Shown here in pieces: positions 44,161 to 52,610 of a stretch of 64,000 bases of DNA (its first letter is position 1; each line of letters opens with the position of its first letter). This stretch comes from JAIRMO01 sp046533115. Lineage in GTDB: Bacteria; Spirochaetota; Spirochaetia; Treponematales; Breznakiellaceae. Under the pieces are notes generated by a model, which was given only the letters and a program-made list of their open reading frames with translations, had not been told where the DNA came from and did no database searches. Location of the stretch: contig NZ_JAJQRC010000008.1 of the NCBI RefSeq assembly GCF_046533115.1, positions 1 through 64,000 on the forward strand, in the 5' to 3' direction. Made by a program: the position numbers and the translations under genes.

Positions 44161-46762
44161 GGATACAGCGGGATCACTTACCGGGCAGTTTTTTTACCCT
44201 GGTGCCTCGCCGGTGGCGGATAACCAAATTATTCTGAACCGGCCCCGGATACAGCAGCTTATGGACCAGGCGGTCCGGCACCGCCTGGTTACCGTGGTCG
44301 CCGGGGCGGGGTACGGTAAAACCCTGGCGGTTTATTCGTATCTCCGGAATACCCCCTTTAGGACCGTATGGATCCATTTGTCCGAGCGGGATAACAACAG
44401 TTGGCGGTTCTGGGAAAATTTCGTCCGGGCGGTGGCCTTTCTCAGCCCGGAAGGCGCCGCGAAAATGGCGGAAAACGGCTTTCCGGAAACAAAAGGGCAA
44501 TTCGATCGGTATTTGCTCATTCCCCAGCGGAATGCAATACCGGATGTAAAATACGTCGCGGTGTTCGATGATTTTCACCTGATTCACAACGAACCGGTCC
44601 TGAATTTTCTGGAGTTATCTTCCACCGTTTCTTTCCGTAATTTGACTTCCATCCTTATTTCGCGGAAGGAACCGGCGATCAATACGGTCAGTCTCCTCTC
44701 CAAGGGGCTTCTGGCCAGAATAACCGAGGATGATCTTCGCTTTACCCCGGACGAAATGATCGACTACTTCCGGCTGGAGGATATTACCCTGCCCGAGGAA
44801 GCGGCCCGCAGCCTCTACCGGGATACCGAAGGCTGGGCCTTTGCCATACATCTGGCGGCATTGGCCTTAAAAAAGCGGGCCGATGAGGGTTACAGCCGCG
44901 GTTTTCTGAAGTTCAATATCTTCAACCGGATTGAACGGGAGCTTTTTTCCACCATTTCTGAAAAAATGCAGAAATATTTTATCAAATTCTCCCTGATCGA
45001 GCATCTCCCCCTCGAATTCATCAAGGGAATATCCGGGGGCGATCAGTTCATTGCAGAGATAGAGAAGATCGGGTCCTTCGTCAGGTACGATCCCTATCTG
45101 GACGCCTACCGGCTCCACCACCTGTTCCAGCAGTATCTCGTTGGTAAACAGGACCGCTTAACGGCGGAGGAAAAAAAAGAGGTCTATCTCCTGGCCGGAA
45201 ACTGGTGCGAGAAAAACGGCCAGAAGATGGACGCCATCGGGTACTATGAAAAAGCCGGGGCCTATACTAAGCTGATGGAGGTGGTCTATACCCTCCCCCA
45301 GGTGCTGCCGGAGCATCTCATCCGTTTCCTCCTGGATATCATGGACCGGGCGCCGGAAAAACTGTACCAGGAAAGCCCCCGGGCCCCGGTCCTGCATACC
45401 CGGCTGCTCTTTACCCTGGGCAGGCTGGAAGAAGCCGCCGAGGAAGCCCGGGGACTCATAGAACGCTTTGAGGCCCTGCCTCCTTCGGTCCATAACAACC
45501 GGACCTTATACGGCAGCTACAACAACCTGGGCTTTATCGGGATGCTCTCCAGTCCCTTCACCCAAAACTACGAGTTCCCCCGCTTCTTTGAAAAGGCCCA
45601 TCACTACTACCGCTTGGGCGGGGTAGAGATCCGGGGGACCGTTACCGTGACCAACCTGGTGCCCTATGCCTGTCGGGTGGGCCTTGCGAAAGAGGGGGAA
45701 CTGGATCGGTATATCCAGGCGATGGCTGCCGCGGAACCCCATATCGTCGCCTCCGTGAACGGCTGCATCTGCGGTTTGACCGACCTCGCCCGGGCGGAAG
45801 CCGCCTATTTCAGGGGGGATCTGGATAATGCGGTAAAATTCGCCTACCAGGCCCTGTATAAGGCCCAACGGCGGAACCAATACGAGATTGAAACCCGCAG
45901 CCTCTTTTACCTCCTGCGCATAGCCCTTGTCCGGGGAAGATATACCAAAATCCCGGAGCTTTTCAAACTGCTGGATGCCCAGTTGGAAGTGACGGACTAT
46001 GTAAACCGTACTGTTTTCTACGACATCTTCACCGGCTGGTTTTATGCCCATATCGGACAAACCGGCAAGGTTGCCCCCTGGATTCTGGAGGATCCCGAAG
46101 ATACGGAGTTAAATTTCCTCATGCAGGGCCCGGAGATTCTGACCGGGATCAAGGGGTATCTTGCGGAAAAGCGATACGACGACGCCCTGGCCATAATAGA
46201 AAACAGGAGAGACTCCTATGGGCTGGGGGCCTATCTTCTGGGACGGCTGGAGATGAAGGTGCTGGAGGCGGTATGCCTCTACCACAAAGAAAAGCCGGAA
46301 GCGGCCCGGGAAGCCTTGGAAGCGGCCTACGAACTGGCACGGCCCGATGCCCTGGATATGCCGTTTATCGAGATGGGTAATCATATACGGCCCCTTATTC
46401 TTGCAGCCCTGAAGGACCACCACCACCGGATCCCTCCATCGTGGCTGGAGATGATCCTTAAAAATGCGTCGGCGTATGCGAAAAAAGTTTCGGTGACCCT
46501 CCAAAAATACCGGGAGCAGGAATCAACGCCGGATATGGTGTTATCCTCCCGGGAACGGAAGGTGTTGATCGGCCTCTCCCAGGGATTAACCCGGGACGAG
46601 ATAGCCCGGGACAGGGCCCTTTCGCTTAATACCGTTAAAATGACCATCGGCGCGATCTACGATAAACTCGGAGCGGTCAACCGGGCCGACGCGATACGGA
46701 TTGCCACTGCCCGGGGCATATTAAAAATCAATAATCCTGACGCCGGTAATCGTGGTTTGTAA
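44153..46762 (+). CDS. MalT-like LuxR-family ATP-dependent regulator (second of pair)
   Basis: 869 residues, paralogous to the preceding protein along its length (GAGYGKT at 51-57, AVFDDFHLI, GWAFAIHLAALALKKR, QYEIETRSLFYLLRI, C-terminal SSRERKVLIGLSQGLTRDEIARDRALSLNTVKMTIGAIYDKLGAVNRADAI). The DNA-recognition helix differs (LSLNTVKMTIG versus ISINTVKSVIR), so the two may read different sites. It overlaps the upstream gene by 8 nt and should be translationally coupled with it. The inducer is unknown. Confidence 0.93.
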   Translation: MNEDTAGSLTGQFFYPGASPVADNQIILNRPRIQQLMDQAVRHRLVTVVAGAGYGKTLAVYSYLRNTPFRTVWIHLSERDNNSWRFWENFVRAVAFLSPEGAAKMAENGFPETKGQFDRYLLIPQRNAIPDVKYVAVFDDFHLIHNEPVLNFLELSSTVSFRNLTSILISRKEPAINTVSLLSKGLLARITEDDLRFTPDEMIDYFRLEDITLPEEAARSLYRDTEGWAFAIHLAALALKKRADEGYSRGFLKFNIFNRIERELFSTISEKMQKYFIKFSLIEHLPLEFIKGISGGDQFIAEIEKIGSFVRYDPYLDAYRLHHLFQQYLVGKQDRLTAEEKKEVYLLAGNWCEKNGQKMDAIGYYEKAGAYTKLMEVVYTLPQVLPEHLIRFLLDIMDRAPEKLYQESPRAPVLHTRLLFTLGRLEEAAEEARGLIERFEALPPSVHNNRTLYGSYNNLGFIGMLSSPFTQNYEFPRFFEKAHHYYRLGGVEIRGTVTVTNLVPYACRVGLAKEGELDRYIQAMAAAEPHIVASVNGCICGLTDLARAEAAYFRGDLDNAVKFAYQALYKAQRRNQYEIETRSLFYLLRIALVRGRYTKIPELFKLLDAQLEVTDYVNRTVFYDIFTGWFYAHIGQTGKVAPWILEDPEDTELNFLMQGPEILTGIKGYLAEKRYDDALAIIENRRDSYGLGAYLLGRLEMKVLEAVCLYHKEKPEAAREALEAAYELARPDALDMPFIEMGNHIRPLILAALKDHHHRIPPSWLEMILKNASAYAKKVSVTLQKYREQESTPDMVLSSRERKVLIGLSQGLTRDEIARDRALSLNTVKMTIGAIYDKLGAVNRADAIRIATARGILKINNPDAGNRGL

Positions 46763-46834
46763 TAAAAGTAGTTGTAAGCCGCTTAATTTATCGAAAAAAT
46801 CGAAAAAAAAAACATTTTTAGCCATTAGGGTGTA

Positions 46835-46846
46835 TTACGTTCGTAA
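46835..46846 (+). promoter_or_regulatory. Palindrome TTACGTTCGTAA before the PocR-AraC genes
   Basis: A 5-bp-arm dyad, TTACG-TT-CGTAA, sits 75 nt before ATG 46921, in a 158-bp gap between the second LuxR gene and the first PocR-AraC gene. A second weak hairpin, GTTT-AAAAC-TTTC-GTTTT-GAAC (about 46874-46898), lies close to the AAGGAG ribosome site. Either could be a site for the neighbouring regulators. Confidence 0.35.
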
Positions 46847-46920
46847 GTGATGCATAGAATGTTGATTATGGTACCTTGTTTAAAACTTTCGTTTTGAACG
46901 AGGCGCTAAGGAGACATTTT

Positions 46921-48315
46921 ATGAACAGGTATCAGTATGCGGATACCCAGGAAAAACAGGAACAAAAAACATCCTCTTCCAATATTATAAACCGCCGGGA
47001 GATAGAACCCCTGCTGCTTAAGGCCTATAGGGTGGTTAAATCCTATGAAAAAGCAACGGATTGTGCCGTAGCAGTACTGGATCAAACCGGCCGTCCTATT
47101 AAAGGGTGCTGCCACACCTTTTGTAATTTCTGTAGAGAGAAACAGCAATCCTCCCCTGCCGAGGGAGATGCGGAAGCGTATCCGTGTCTTTCCCTGCATA
47201 TAAACGGGGCAAACGAAGCCCAGCGCATGGGCGGCTCCTATATCTATGTCTGTGATGCAGGATTTATATTTTGGGCCAGTCCGCTTTATTCTACCGGACG
47301 TTTTGCGGGAGCGTTAATCGCAGGGAAGGTGCTTTCCGTGGAACGGCAGCAGGAAGCCGAAAAAATATACGAGTTCCTGCAAGGCAAGGTGGAGAAAGAA
47401 GAAATCGCGGACCGCCTTAAAAACATTCCGGTACGGACCTTTGAAGAGATCAAAGCCCTGGCCCAAATTTTGTTGGTTTGTTCGGAGCAGATATCCAAGA
47501 CGCCTGAAGATTATATTGAAATCATCAAACACAAGGATGAACAGACTTCCCGCATGCCGCCGCCAATCAAATTATCACCAAGCCTGCGGGGCAAAAAAAA
47601 TGTTGTTTCCGGATACTCCCTGGACCGGGAACGGCAGCTTTTGGCCGCCCTCAGGCGGGGGGACAATGAAACGGGGAAAAAGATCCTGAATCAAATTTTG
47701 GAAAATCTCTTTACCTCAAATCCCAATAATTTTGATTGTATCAAACTCCGGGCCATAGAGCTGGTAGTTCTCCTGTCCCGGGAAACGATAACCCCGGATG
47801 CCACCGAGGACAATACGCAGCTTGAAAAAAACAACCGCTACATACGCTATATTCAGGAAGCGCAAAACATTGGAGAGCTGACCGATGTTATGGCCAGCAT
47901 TGTGGAACGCATGGGCGGACAGATTTTTTCCTTCCAGGGGGTACGCCACGCTTCGGCATTGCGGAAGGCGGAGCGGTATATATGGGAAAATTATACCCGG
48001 AAAATATGCCTTCAGGAAGTTGCCGACGCATCGGGGCTGTCGGCTCCTTATTTTAGTACCATTTTTAAAGAAGAAATGGGAGAGAACCTGTCGAATTATC
48101 TGAACCGCCTCCGGGTAGAAAAGGCCTCCGCCATGCTTACCGAAACCACCCTTCCCTTAAGCGAAATTGCCGGGGCCTGCGGATTTGAGGATCAAAGCTG
48201 GTTCTCAAAAATATTTAAAACGTATGCCGGGATCAGTCCGGGAAAGTACCGTGAAACCGGGGGAAACATCAATTCCCTTCCTCAGGACGAAAACGATCCC
48301 TATTCCTCATTATAG
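46921..48315 (+). CDS. PocR-domain AraC-family regulator (first of pair)
   Basis: 464 residues from ATG 46921 with AAGGAG upstream; the frame opens at 46876 but that part has no ribosome site. The N-terminal PocR sensory domain ends in GGSYIYVCDAGFIFWASPL. It has a cysteine/histidine set C68-x2-C71, C89-x3-H93 and C111 that is also conserved in the next protein, suggesting a metal site. The C-terminal AraC domain has two HTH units (LQEVADASGLSAPYFSTIFKEEMGE and LSEIAGACGFEDQSWFSKIFKTYAGISPGKYR). PocR-type regulators are known near corrinoid-dependent methyl-transfer and propanediol genes. Confidence 0.88.
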   Translation: MNRYQYADTQEKQEQKTSSSNIINRREIEPLLLKAYRVVKSYEKATDCAVAVLDQTGRPIKGCCHTFCNFCREKQQSSPAEGDAEAYPCLSLHINGANEAQRMGGSYIYVCDAGFIFWASPLYSTGRFAGALIAGKVLSVERQQEAEKIYEFLQGKVEKEEIADRLKNIPVRTFEEIKALAQILLVCSEQISKTPEDYIEIIKHKDEQTSRMPPPIKLSPSLRGKKNVVSGYSLDRERQLLAALRRGDNETGKKILNQILENLFTSNPNNFDCIKLRAIELVVLLSRETITPDATEDNTQLEKNNRYIRYIQEAQNIGELTDVMASIVERMGGQIFSFQGVRHASALRKAERYIWENYTRKICLQEVADASGLSAPYFSTIFKEEMGENLSNYLNRLRVEKASAMLTETTLPLSEIAGACGFEDQSWFSKIFKTYAGISPGKYRETGGNINSLPQDENDPYSSL

Positions 48316-48322
48316 GTGAACC

Positions 48323-49714
48323 ATGACAACCGAAGAAACCTTGACCAATGCAGCCGCCCAAACCGATCCCATTCTGCTTAAGGCCTATAAGCTGCTTTTA
48401 CTGTATGCCAAAGCCACCGGCACCCTGGTGAGCGTCCATGATAAAAACTATCAACCCATACCGGAGGTATACCATGATTATATTCAGACGGAAAAAAACA
48501 CCTGCTTTTATTGTATCAAATACATGGTCCCTGATAAACCGGGTAATAGCCGGGATTTAGTAAACACCCCCTGCGACGAACAGCACGTTAACGCGATTAA
48601 AGAGGCCCATCGTTTTGGCGGCTCCTATATCTATATGTGCGATCTGGGGTTTATGTTCTGGACAAGTCCCCTTTATTCCGAGGGCTCTTACGTGGGGTCC
48701 CTGCTGGTTACCGGTTTCCTGGGGGTTGACTGCCTGGAGACGAGCCATGCCCTTTCGATAATGACCCAGGGGCAGCTCTCCGAAGAGGAACTGCAGCAGC
48801 ATCCGAAAAAATACCCCCTGGCGGAATCGGGAAAAATTAAAGCCCTGGCAGAACTCCTGTTGGTTTTGGCCGAATCCTTATCCACCGGCGCTGATGATTA
48901 CCATGAAATTCTAAAACGCCGGGCGGAACAACAGTTCGATCTGTCCAACCAAATTGAGGAATTGAAAAAGCAATATCCCCAGGGGCAGCTGTCGCCGGGG
49001 TATTCGTTAAGCAAAGAGCGGCAGCTTTTGGGAGCTATCAGGCGGGGGGATAATGAAACGGGACGGAAGATACTGAACGAGCTTTTAGCGGTACTTTTGT
49101 TTTCAAATCCCGATCATTTTAAATTTATCCAATTTCGGGCCATCGAGTTGGTAGTGCTCCTTTCCCGGGCAAATGTAACTCCCGGTAATTCCGAAGAAGT
49201 CCTTTTGGAAACAAATAACTATTATCTTTGTCGCATACAGGAGGCTAGAAATATCGAAGAACTGACCGATATGCTCCACGCCATAGTAGAGCGTATGGCG
49301 GGGGACATCTTTTCGTTTAAGGGGGTGCGTCATGCCGCTGCGCTGCGTAAAGCGGAACGGTATATCTGGGATCATTATACCCGGCGGATAAGCCTCCAGG
49401 AAATAGCCGATGTATCCGGTCTTTCGGCTCCCTATTTCAGCACTATTTTTAAGGAAGAAATGGGGGAAAATCTTTCAAGTTACCTGAATCGTTTACGGGT
49501 GGAAAAGGCGGGCCGTTTATTAACCGAAACCGATTTATCCTTAAGCGAAATAGCAGGTTCCTGCGGTTTTGAAGATCAAAGCTGGTTTTCCAAGATCTTC
49601 AAAAATTACACCGGAATAAGTCCCGGAAAATACCGAACCAAGGGAGGAGGCAGGGTTTCTGAAATTTCAGAGGACAACTTTTCTATAGATTACCGCTCTA
49701 TTATTGAAAAGTAA
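48323..49714 (+). CDS. PocR-domain AraC-family regulator (second of pair)
   Basis: 463 residues, close paralogue of the preceding gene, starting 7 nt after its stop. The PocR domain has the same C61-x2-C64, C84-x3-H88 and C106 pattern and the GGSYIYMCDLGFMFWTSPL motif. The linker (LSPGYSLSKERQLLGAIRRGDNETGRKILNELLAVL) and the AraC HTH pair are nearly the same as in the first copy. With the paired LuxR genes upstream this makes two successive tandem duplications of regulator genes. Ligand unknown. Confidence 0.88.
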   Translation: MTTEETLTNAAAQTDPILLKAYKLLLLYAKATGTLVSVHDKNYQPIPEVYHDYIQTEKNTCFYCIKYMVPDKPGNSRDLVNTPCDEQHVNAIKEAHRFGGSYIYMCDLGFMFWTSPLYSEGSYVGSLLVTGFLGVDCLETSHALSIMTQGQLSEEELQQHPKKYPLAESGKIKALAELLLVLAESLSTGADDYHEILKRRAEQQFDLSNQIEELKKQYPQGQLSPGYSLSKERQLLGAIRRGDNETGRKILNELLAVLLFSNPDHFKFIQFRAIELVVLLSRANVTPGNSEEVLLETNNYYLCRIQEARNIEELTDMLHAIVERMAGDIFSFKGVRHAAALRKAERYIWDHYTRRISLQEIADVSGLSAPYFSTIFKEEMGENLSSYLNRLRVEKAGRLLTETDLSLSEIAGSCGFEDQSWFSKIFKNYTGISPGKYRTKGGGRVSEISEDNFSIDYRSIIEK

Positions 49715-49787
49715 TTTGGAATATTAAAATATATTACAATATTACGGTTGACGCTTGTTGGATAATGAATAATGGTAAGGAGTTTGT

Positions 49788-50444
49788 ATGATTGATCTTA
49801 GTGAGATTTCATGTAGCTTGCAATCCGGCAAGGCGATGGAGACTTCCGCTCTCATAACCAAAGCGCTTGCGGAAAATTATAGTGTAGAAAGTATTCTTAA
49901 ACAGGGTTTGATTCCGGGAATAAAAACAGTGGAAGAACGGCTGGTCCGTAACGAGATCCTTTCTCCCGAAATGGTGATCGCCGACCGGGCGATGAACATG
50001 GGCTTAAAAACACTGCGGCTTTTGATTCCCGCTCCCACCGGGGAGCCGGGCCCTGCGGTAATTATCGGAACCGTTAAGGGAGAACTGCGGGATATTGAAA
50101 AAAATCTTATCGCGGTTATGATGAAGGGCTTCGGATTCCGGGTGATGGATCTTGGCACGGGGGTTTCCCCGGAAAAGTTTATTCAGGCGGCTATTAACGA
50201 AAATGCCCAATTTATTACCGCTATTTCCATGGTCACCACCACCATGCATCAACTTAAGCTTATTGTACAGACCGCGGCGGCGGCAAATATACGGGATCGG
50301 GTAAAAATAATAGTCACAGGGAAGCCGGTAACGGAGAAATTTTGCCAGGCCATAGGCGCCGATATATATGCGCCGGATGCGGTAAGCGCCGCCGAGTTAG
50401 TCGCGGCCCAGTCTAAGGATGTTCCGGTGGCGATGCCGGCTTGA
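49788..50444 (+). CDS. Corrinoid-protein homologue with altered cobalamin-binding motifs
   Basis: 218 residues with AAGGAG before the ATG. The four-helix cap (residues 1-85) and Rossmann-like domain match methyltransferase corrinoid proteins such as MtbC/MtmC (AVIIGTVKG, VMDLGTGVSPEKF, IGADIYAPDA). The three cobalamin signatures are all changed: the DxHxxG motif reads E99-L-R101-D-I-E104, so the cobalt-ligating His is Arg; SxL reads S147-M-V149; GG reads T177-G178. It is therefore unlikely to bind B12 in the usual His-on mode. It follows two PocR-AraC genes and has no methyltransferase beside it. The last 32 nt overlap the convergent DEAD-box gene. Confidence 0.88.
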   Translation: MIDLSEISCSLQSGKAMETSALITKALAENYSVESILKQGLIPGIKTVEERLVRNEILSPEMVIADRAMNMGLKTLRLLIPAPTGEPGPAVIIGTVKGELRDIEKNLIAVMMKGFGFRVMDLGTGVSPEKFIQAAINENAQFITAISMVTTTMHQLKLIVQTAAAANIRDRVKIIVTGKPVTEKFCQAIGADIYAPDAVSAAELVAAQSKDVPVAMPA

Positions 50445-52164
50445 TGGAAGGGTCCTCCGGGGCGTTCCGGGAGAAGGCATAGGCCCGCCGGGCCGCATCC
50501 TCCGGCATGGTGGCAAAGGCGCAGTAGTCCTTCATCTCGATACCGTCCACCAGGCGTCCCGGTACACCCCCGGCGCGCATCAAGAGCCGGGCCACATCCC
50601 CTGCGGAAGCGCCGTGGCGGCGGCCAAGGCCTATGTATACCCGGCTTTTGTTTTCCCGGCCTTTTTCCCCTTTCTTTTCAGTAAAACCCCTTCCTCCGTG
50701 CCGGCGGAGGAGCTTGGGATCATCAAAGGAGTGTCTTCCCCGCTTCCGTTCCGTTTCGTGGCTGGTCAATTCGTTTAATTCCATTACCGGGCTGTACCGG
50801 GAAAAATCCAGGGATTCCCCGTAATTTCCGGCGATAAGGGCAAGCACCGCCCCCTCGGCGCCCAAGGCATCGATGAGTTCCCGGCCTAACCGGGAGTGGA
50901 GCGGCGGGGCGAGGGCCGCGGGGCTTGCCTCCTCAGTGGGGGCCGGCGTATCCCCGTTCTGGGGAGCCGCGGCGATCACCGCCCGGCGGATCCGGTTCAG
51001 CGTGGCATCCATTATGGACTTTATCGGCGGAAGCCGCATCCACTCGATCCGGCTCCCCAAAACCCGTTCCATGCTCCGGGACAGGGCGTTGAGCCGGCCC
51101 CGCTCCGAGGGAAGCACCATGCTGACGGCTTTACCCCGCCGGCCTGCCCGGCCGGTACGGCCTATGCGGTGAACATAGGTCTCCCGGTCATTGGGCAGGT
51201 CCCAGTTCACCACATGGGTGAGCCGTTCTATATCAATACCCCGGGCAGCCACGTCGGTGGCCACCAGGATGGTGGTCAGTTTTGAACGGAACCGCCGCAG
51301 GGTCCGCTCCCGGGCTTCCTGGGTGAGATCCCCGTGGATGGCTTCCGCGGAATACCCCCCCTCTACCAATCGGCGGGCGAGCTCATCAGCGCCGGCCTTG
51401 GTGGCGCAAAAAACCAAGCCGTAAAAATCATCGGCCTCGTCTATCAGCCGCCGGAGCCCCTCCAGGCGGTCTTCCTTTTTTAAGACCAGGTAGTACTGGT
51501 CCACCGCGGGTTTTTCATCCTCCGGGACCGTATCTTCCAGGATCTCCACCTCGCCGATATATTCCTTGACTATCTTTAAAATGGCCTCGGGCATGGTAGC
51601 GGAGAACAGGGCCACCCGGCGATCGCTCCGCGTCCCCCGGAGGATGGTTTCCACATCCTCAAAAAAGCCCATGTCCAGCATTTCATCCGCCTCGTCCAGA
51701 ATGAACCACTCAATGGCGGAGAGGTTCAGCACCTTCCGTTCCATCAGGTCCATGATCCGGCCGGGGGTTCCCACCACAATCTCCGTACCCCGTTTGAGGT
51801 CCAGGATCTGGTTTCTGATGGAGGAACCGCCATAAACCGCGGTTATCCGGGGATAGGGGCCCGGGGCAAAGGAGGCAATTTCTTTAGAAACTTGCAGGGC
51901 CAGCTCCCGGGTAGGGGTGAGGATCAATGCCCGGGGTTCGTGGCCCCCCTGGGTAAGCCGCTCCACCAGGGGTATCCCAAAGGCGGCGGTCTTGCCGGTG
52001 CCGGTCCGAGCCTTAACCACGAGGTGCCCCTGGTCTGCCAGGAGCCGGGGCAGGGCAATGGACTGAATAGAACTGGGCGCCTCAAATCCCTTCTGGGTAA
52101 GGGCCGCCAGCACTCCCTCGGATAAGCCAAAGGAAGCAAAAGGATGGTCGTTAGAAATTATCAT
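50413..52164 (-). CDS. DEAD-box RNA helicase with DbpA-type RNA-binding domain
   Basis: 583 residues. Helicase motifs are complete: ARTGTGKTAAFGIPLV, PTRELALQ, DEADEMLDMGF (DEAD), SATMP, VATDVAARGID and HRIGRTGRAGR. After a basic linker (RKRGRHSFDDPKLLRRHGGRGFTEKK) the C-terminus matches the DbpA-like RNA-binding fold (RVYIGLGRRHGASAGDVARLL ... IEMKDYCAFATMPE), and the protein ends in a Pro-rich tail. It likely remodels rRNA or mRNA structure. The stop lies inside the convergent corrinoid-protein gene, so their transcripts are complementary over 32 nt. Confidence 0.94.
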   Translation of the reverse strand: MIISNDHPFASFGLSEGVLAALTQKGFEAPSSIQSIALPRLLADQGHLVVKARTGTGKTAAFGIPLVERLTQGGHEPRALILTPTRELALQVSKEIASFAPGPYPRITAVYGGSSIRNQILDLKRGTEIVVGTPGRIMDLMERKVLNLSAIEWFILDEADEMLDMGFFEDVETILRGTRSDRRVALFSATMPEAILKIVKEYIGEVEILEDTVPEDEKPAVDQYYLVLKKEDRLEGLRRLIDEADDFYGLVFCATKAGADELARRLVEGGYSAEAIHGDLTQEARERTLRRFRSKLTTILVATDVAARGIDIERLTHVVNWDLPNDRETYVHRIGRTGRAGRRGKAVSMVLPSERGRLNALSRSMERVLGSRIEWMRLPPIKSIMDATLNRIRRAVIAAAPQNGDTPAPTEEASPAALAPPLHSRLGRELIDALGAEGAVLALIAGNYGESLDFSRYSPVMELNELTSHETERKRGRHSFDDPKLLRRHGGRGFTEKKGEKGRENKSRVYIGLGRRHGASAGDVARLLMRAGGVPGRLVDGIEMKDYCAFATMPEDAARRAYAFSRNAPEDPSIKPASPPEHP

Positions 52165-52224
52165 ATTTTCAATTATATAGTACTCAATGCGGAATATTCC
52201 GTCAATAGCCCGATACCCAGGCTA

Positions 52225-52565
52225 AAAACTAATATAGAGAAGAATTTTACCACGAACCAACACGAACAGACACGAACGGAAGAATGAAATACCGCTGAGA
52301 GGCGCCATCCCTGATCTTACGCCTATTTGGTGTACTTTTAAGCAAAAACATGGTATACTGGCATCTTGTAAAGGCTAATATATACAGAATTTAAGAAATT
52401 CACCACAGGGTGGACCGTTGCGCGGTCAATTAAATGAGCATACGGCGAATAAGGAATTACGGGTGACGAGTGGGTGCTTCCTCATGCTTCACTTTTCCTT
52501 TTTAATTCTTCTCCCTTCCTTTTTCGCCTTTTTCGCCTTTGTGGTGAATTTCTTCTATATATTAG
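52225..52565. repeat. Intergenic repeats: CCACGAAC block and a complete fold-back element
   Basis: The 446-bp gap between the helicase and SanA-like genes holds a CTAATATAG end followed by periodic CCACGAAC-CACGAAC (about 52225-52285), then a fold-back element at 52373-52565. Its left end, CTAATATATACAGAATTTAAGAAATTCACCAC, is matched in inverted form by the right end, GTGGTGAATTTCTTCTATATATTAG. The 28-bp core repeat lies inside at 52410-52437. No gene is seen. Confidence 0.75.
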
Positions 52566-52610
52566 TGTTTACCGGTTCCAAGGCGGTGTTATTGAAAAGG
52601 TGGTTTAAAG

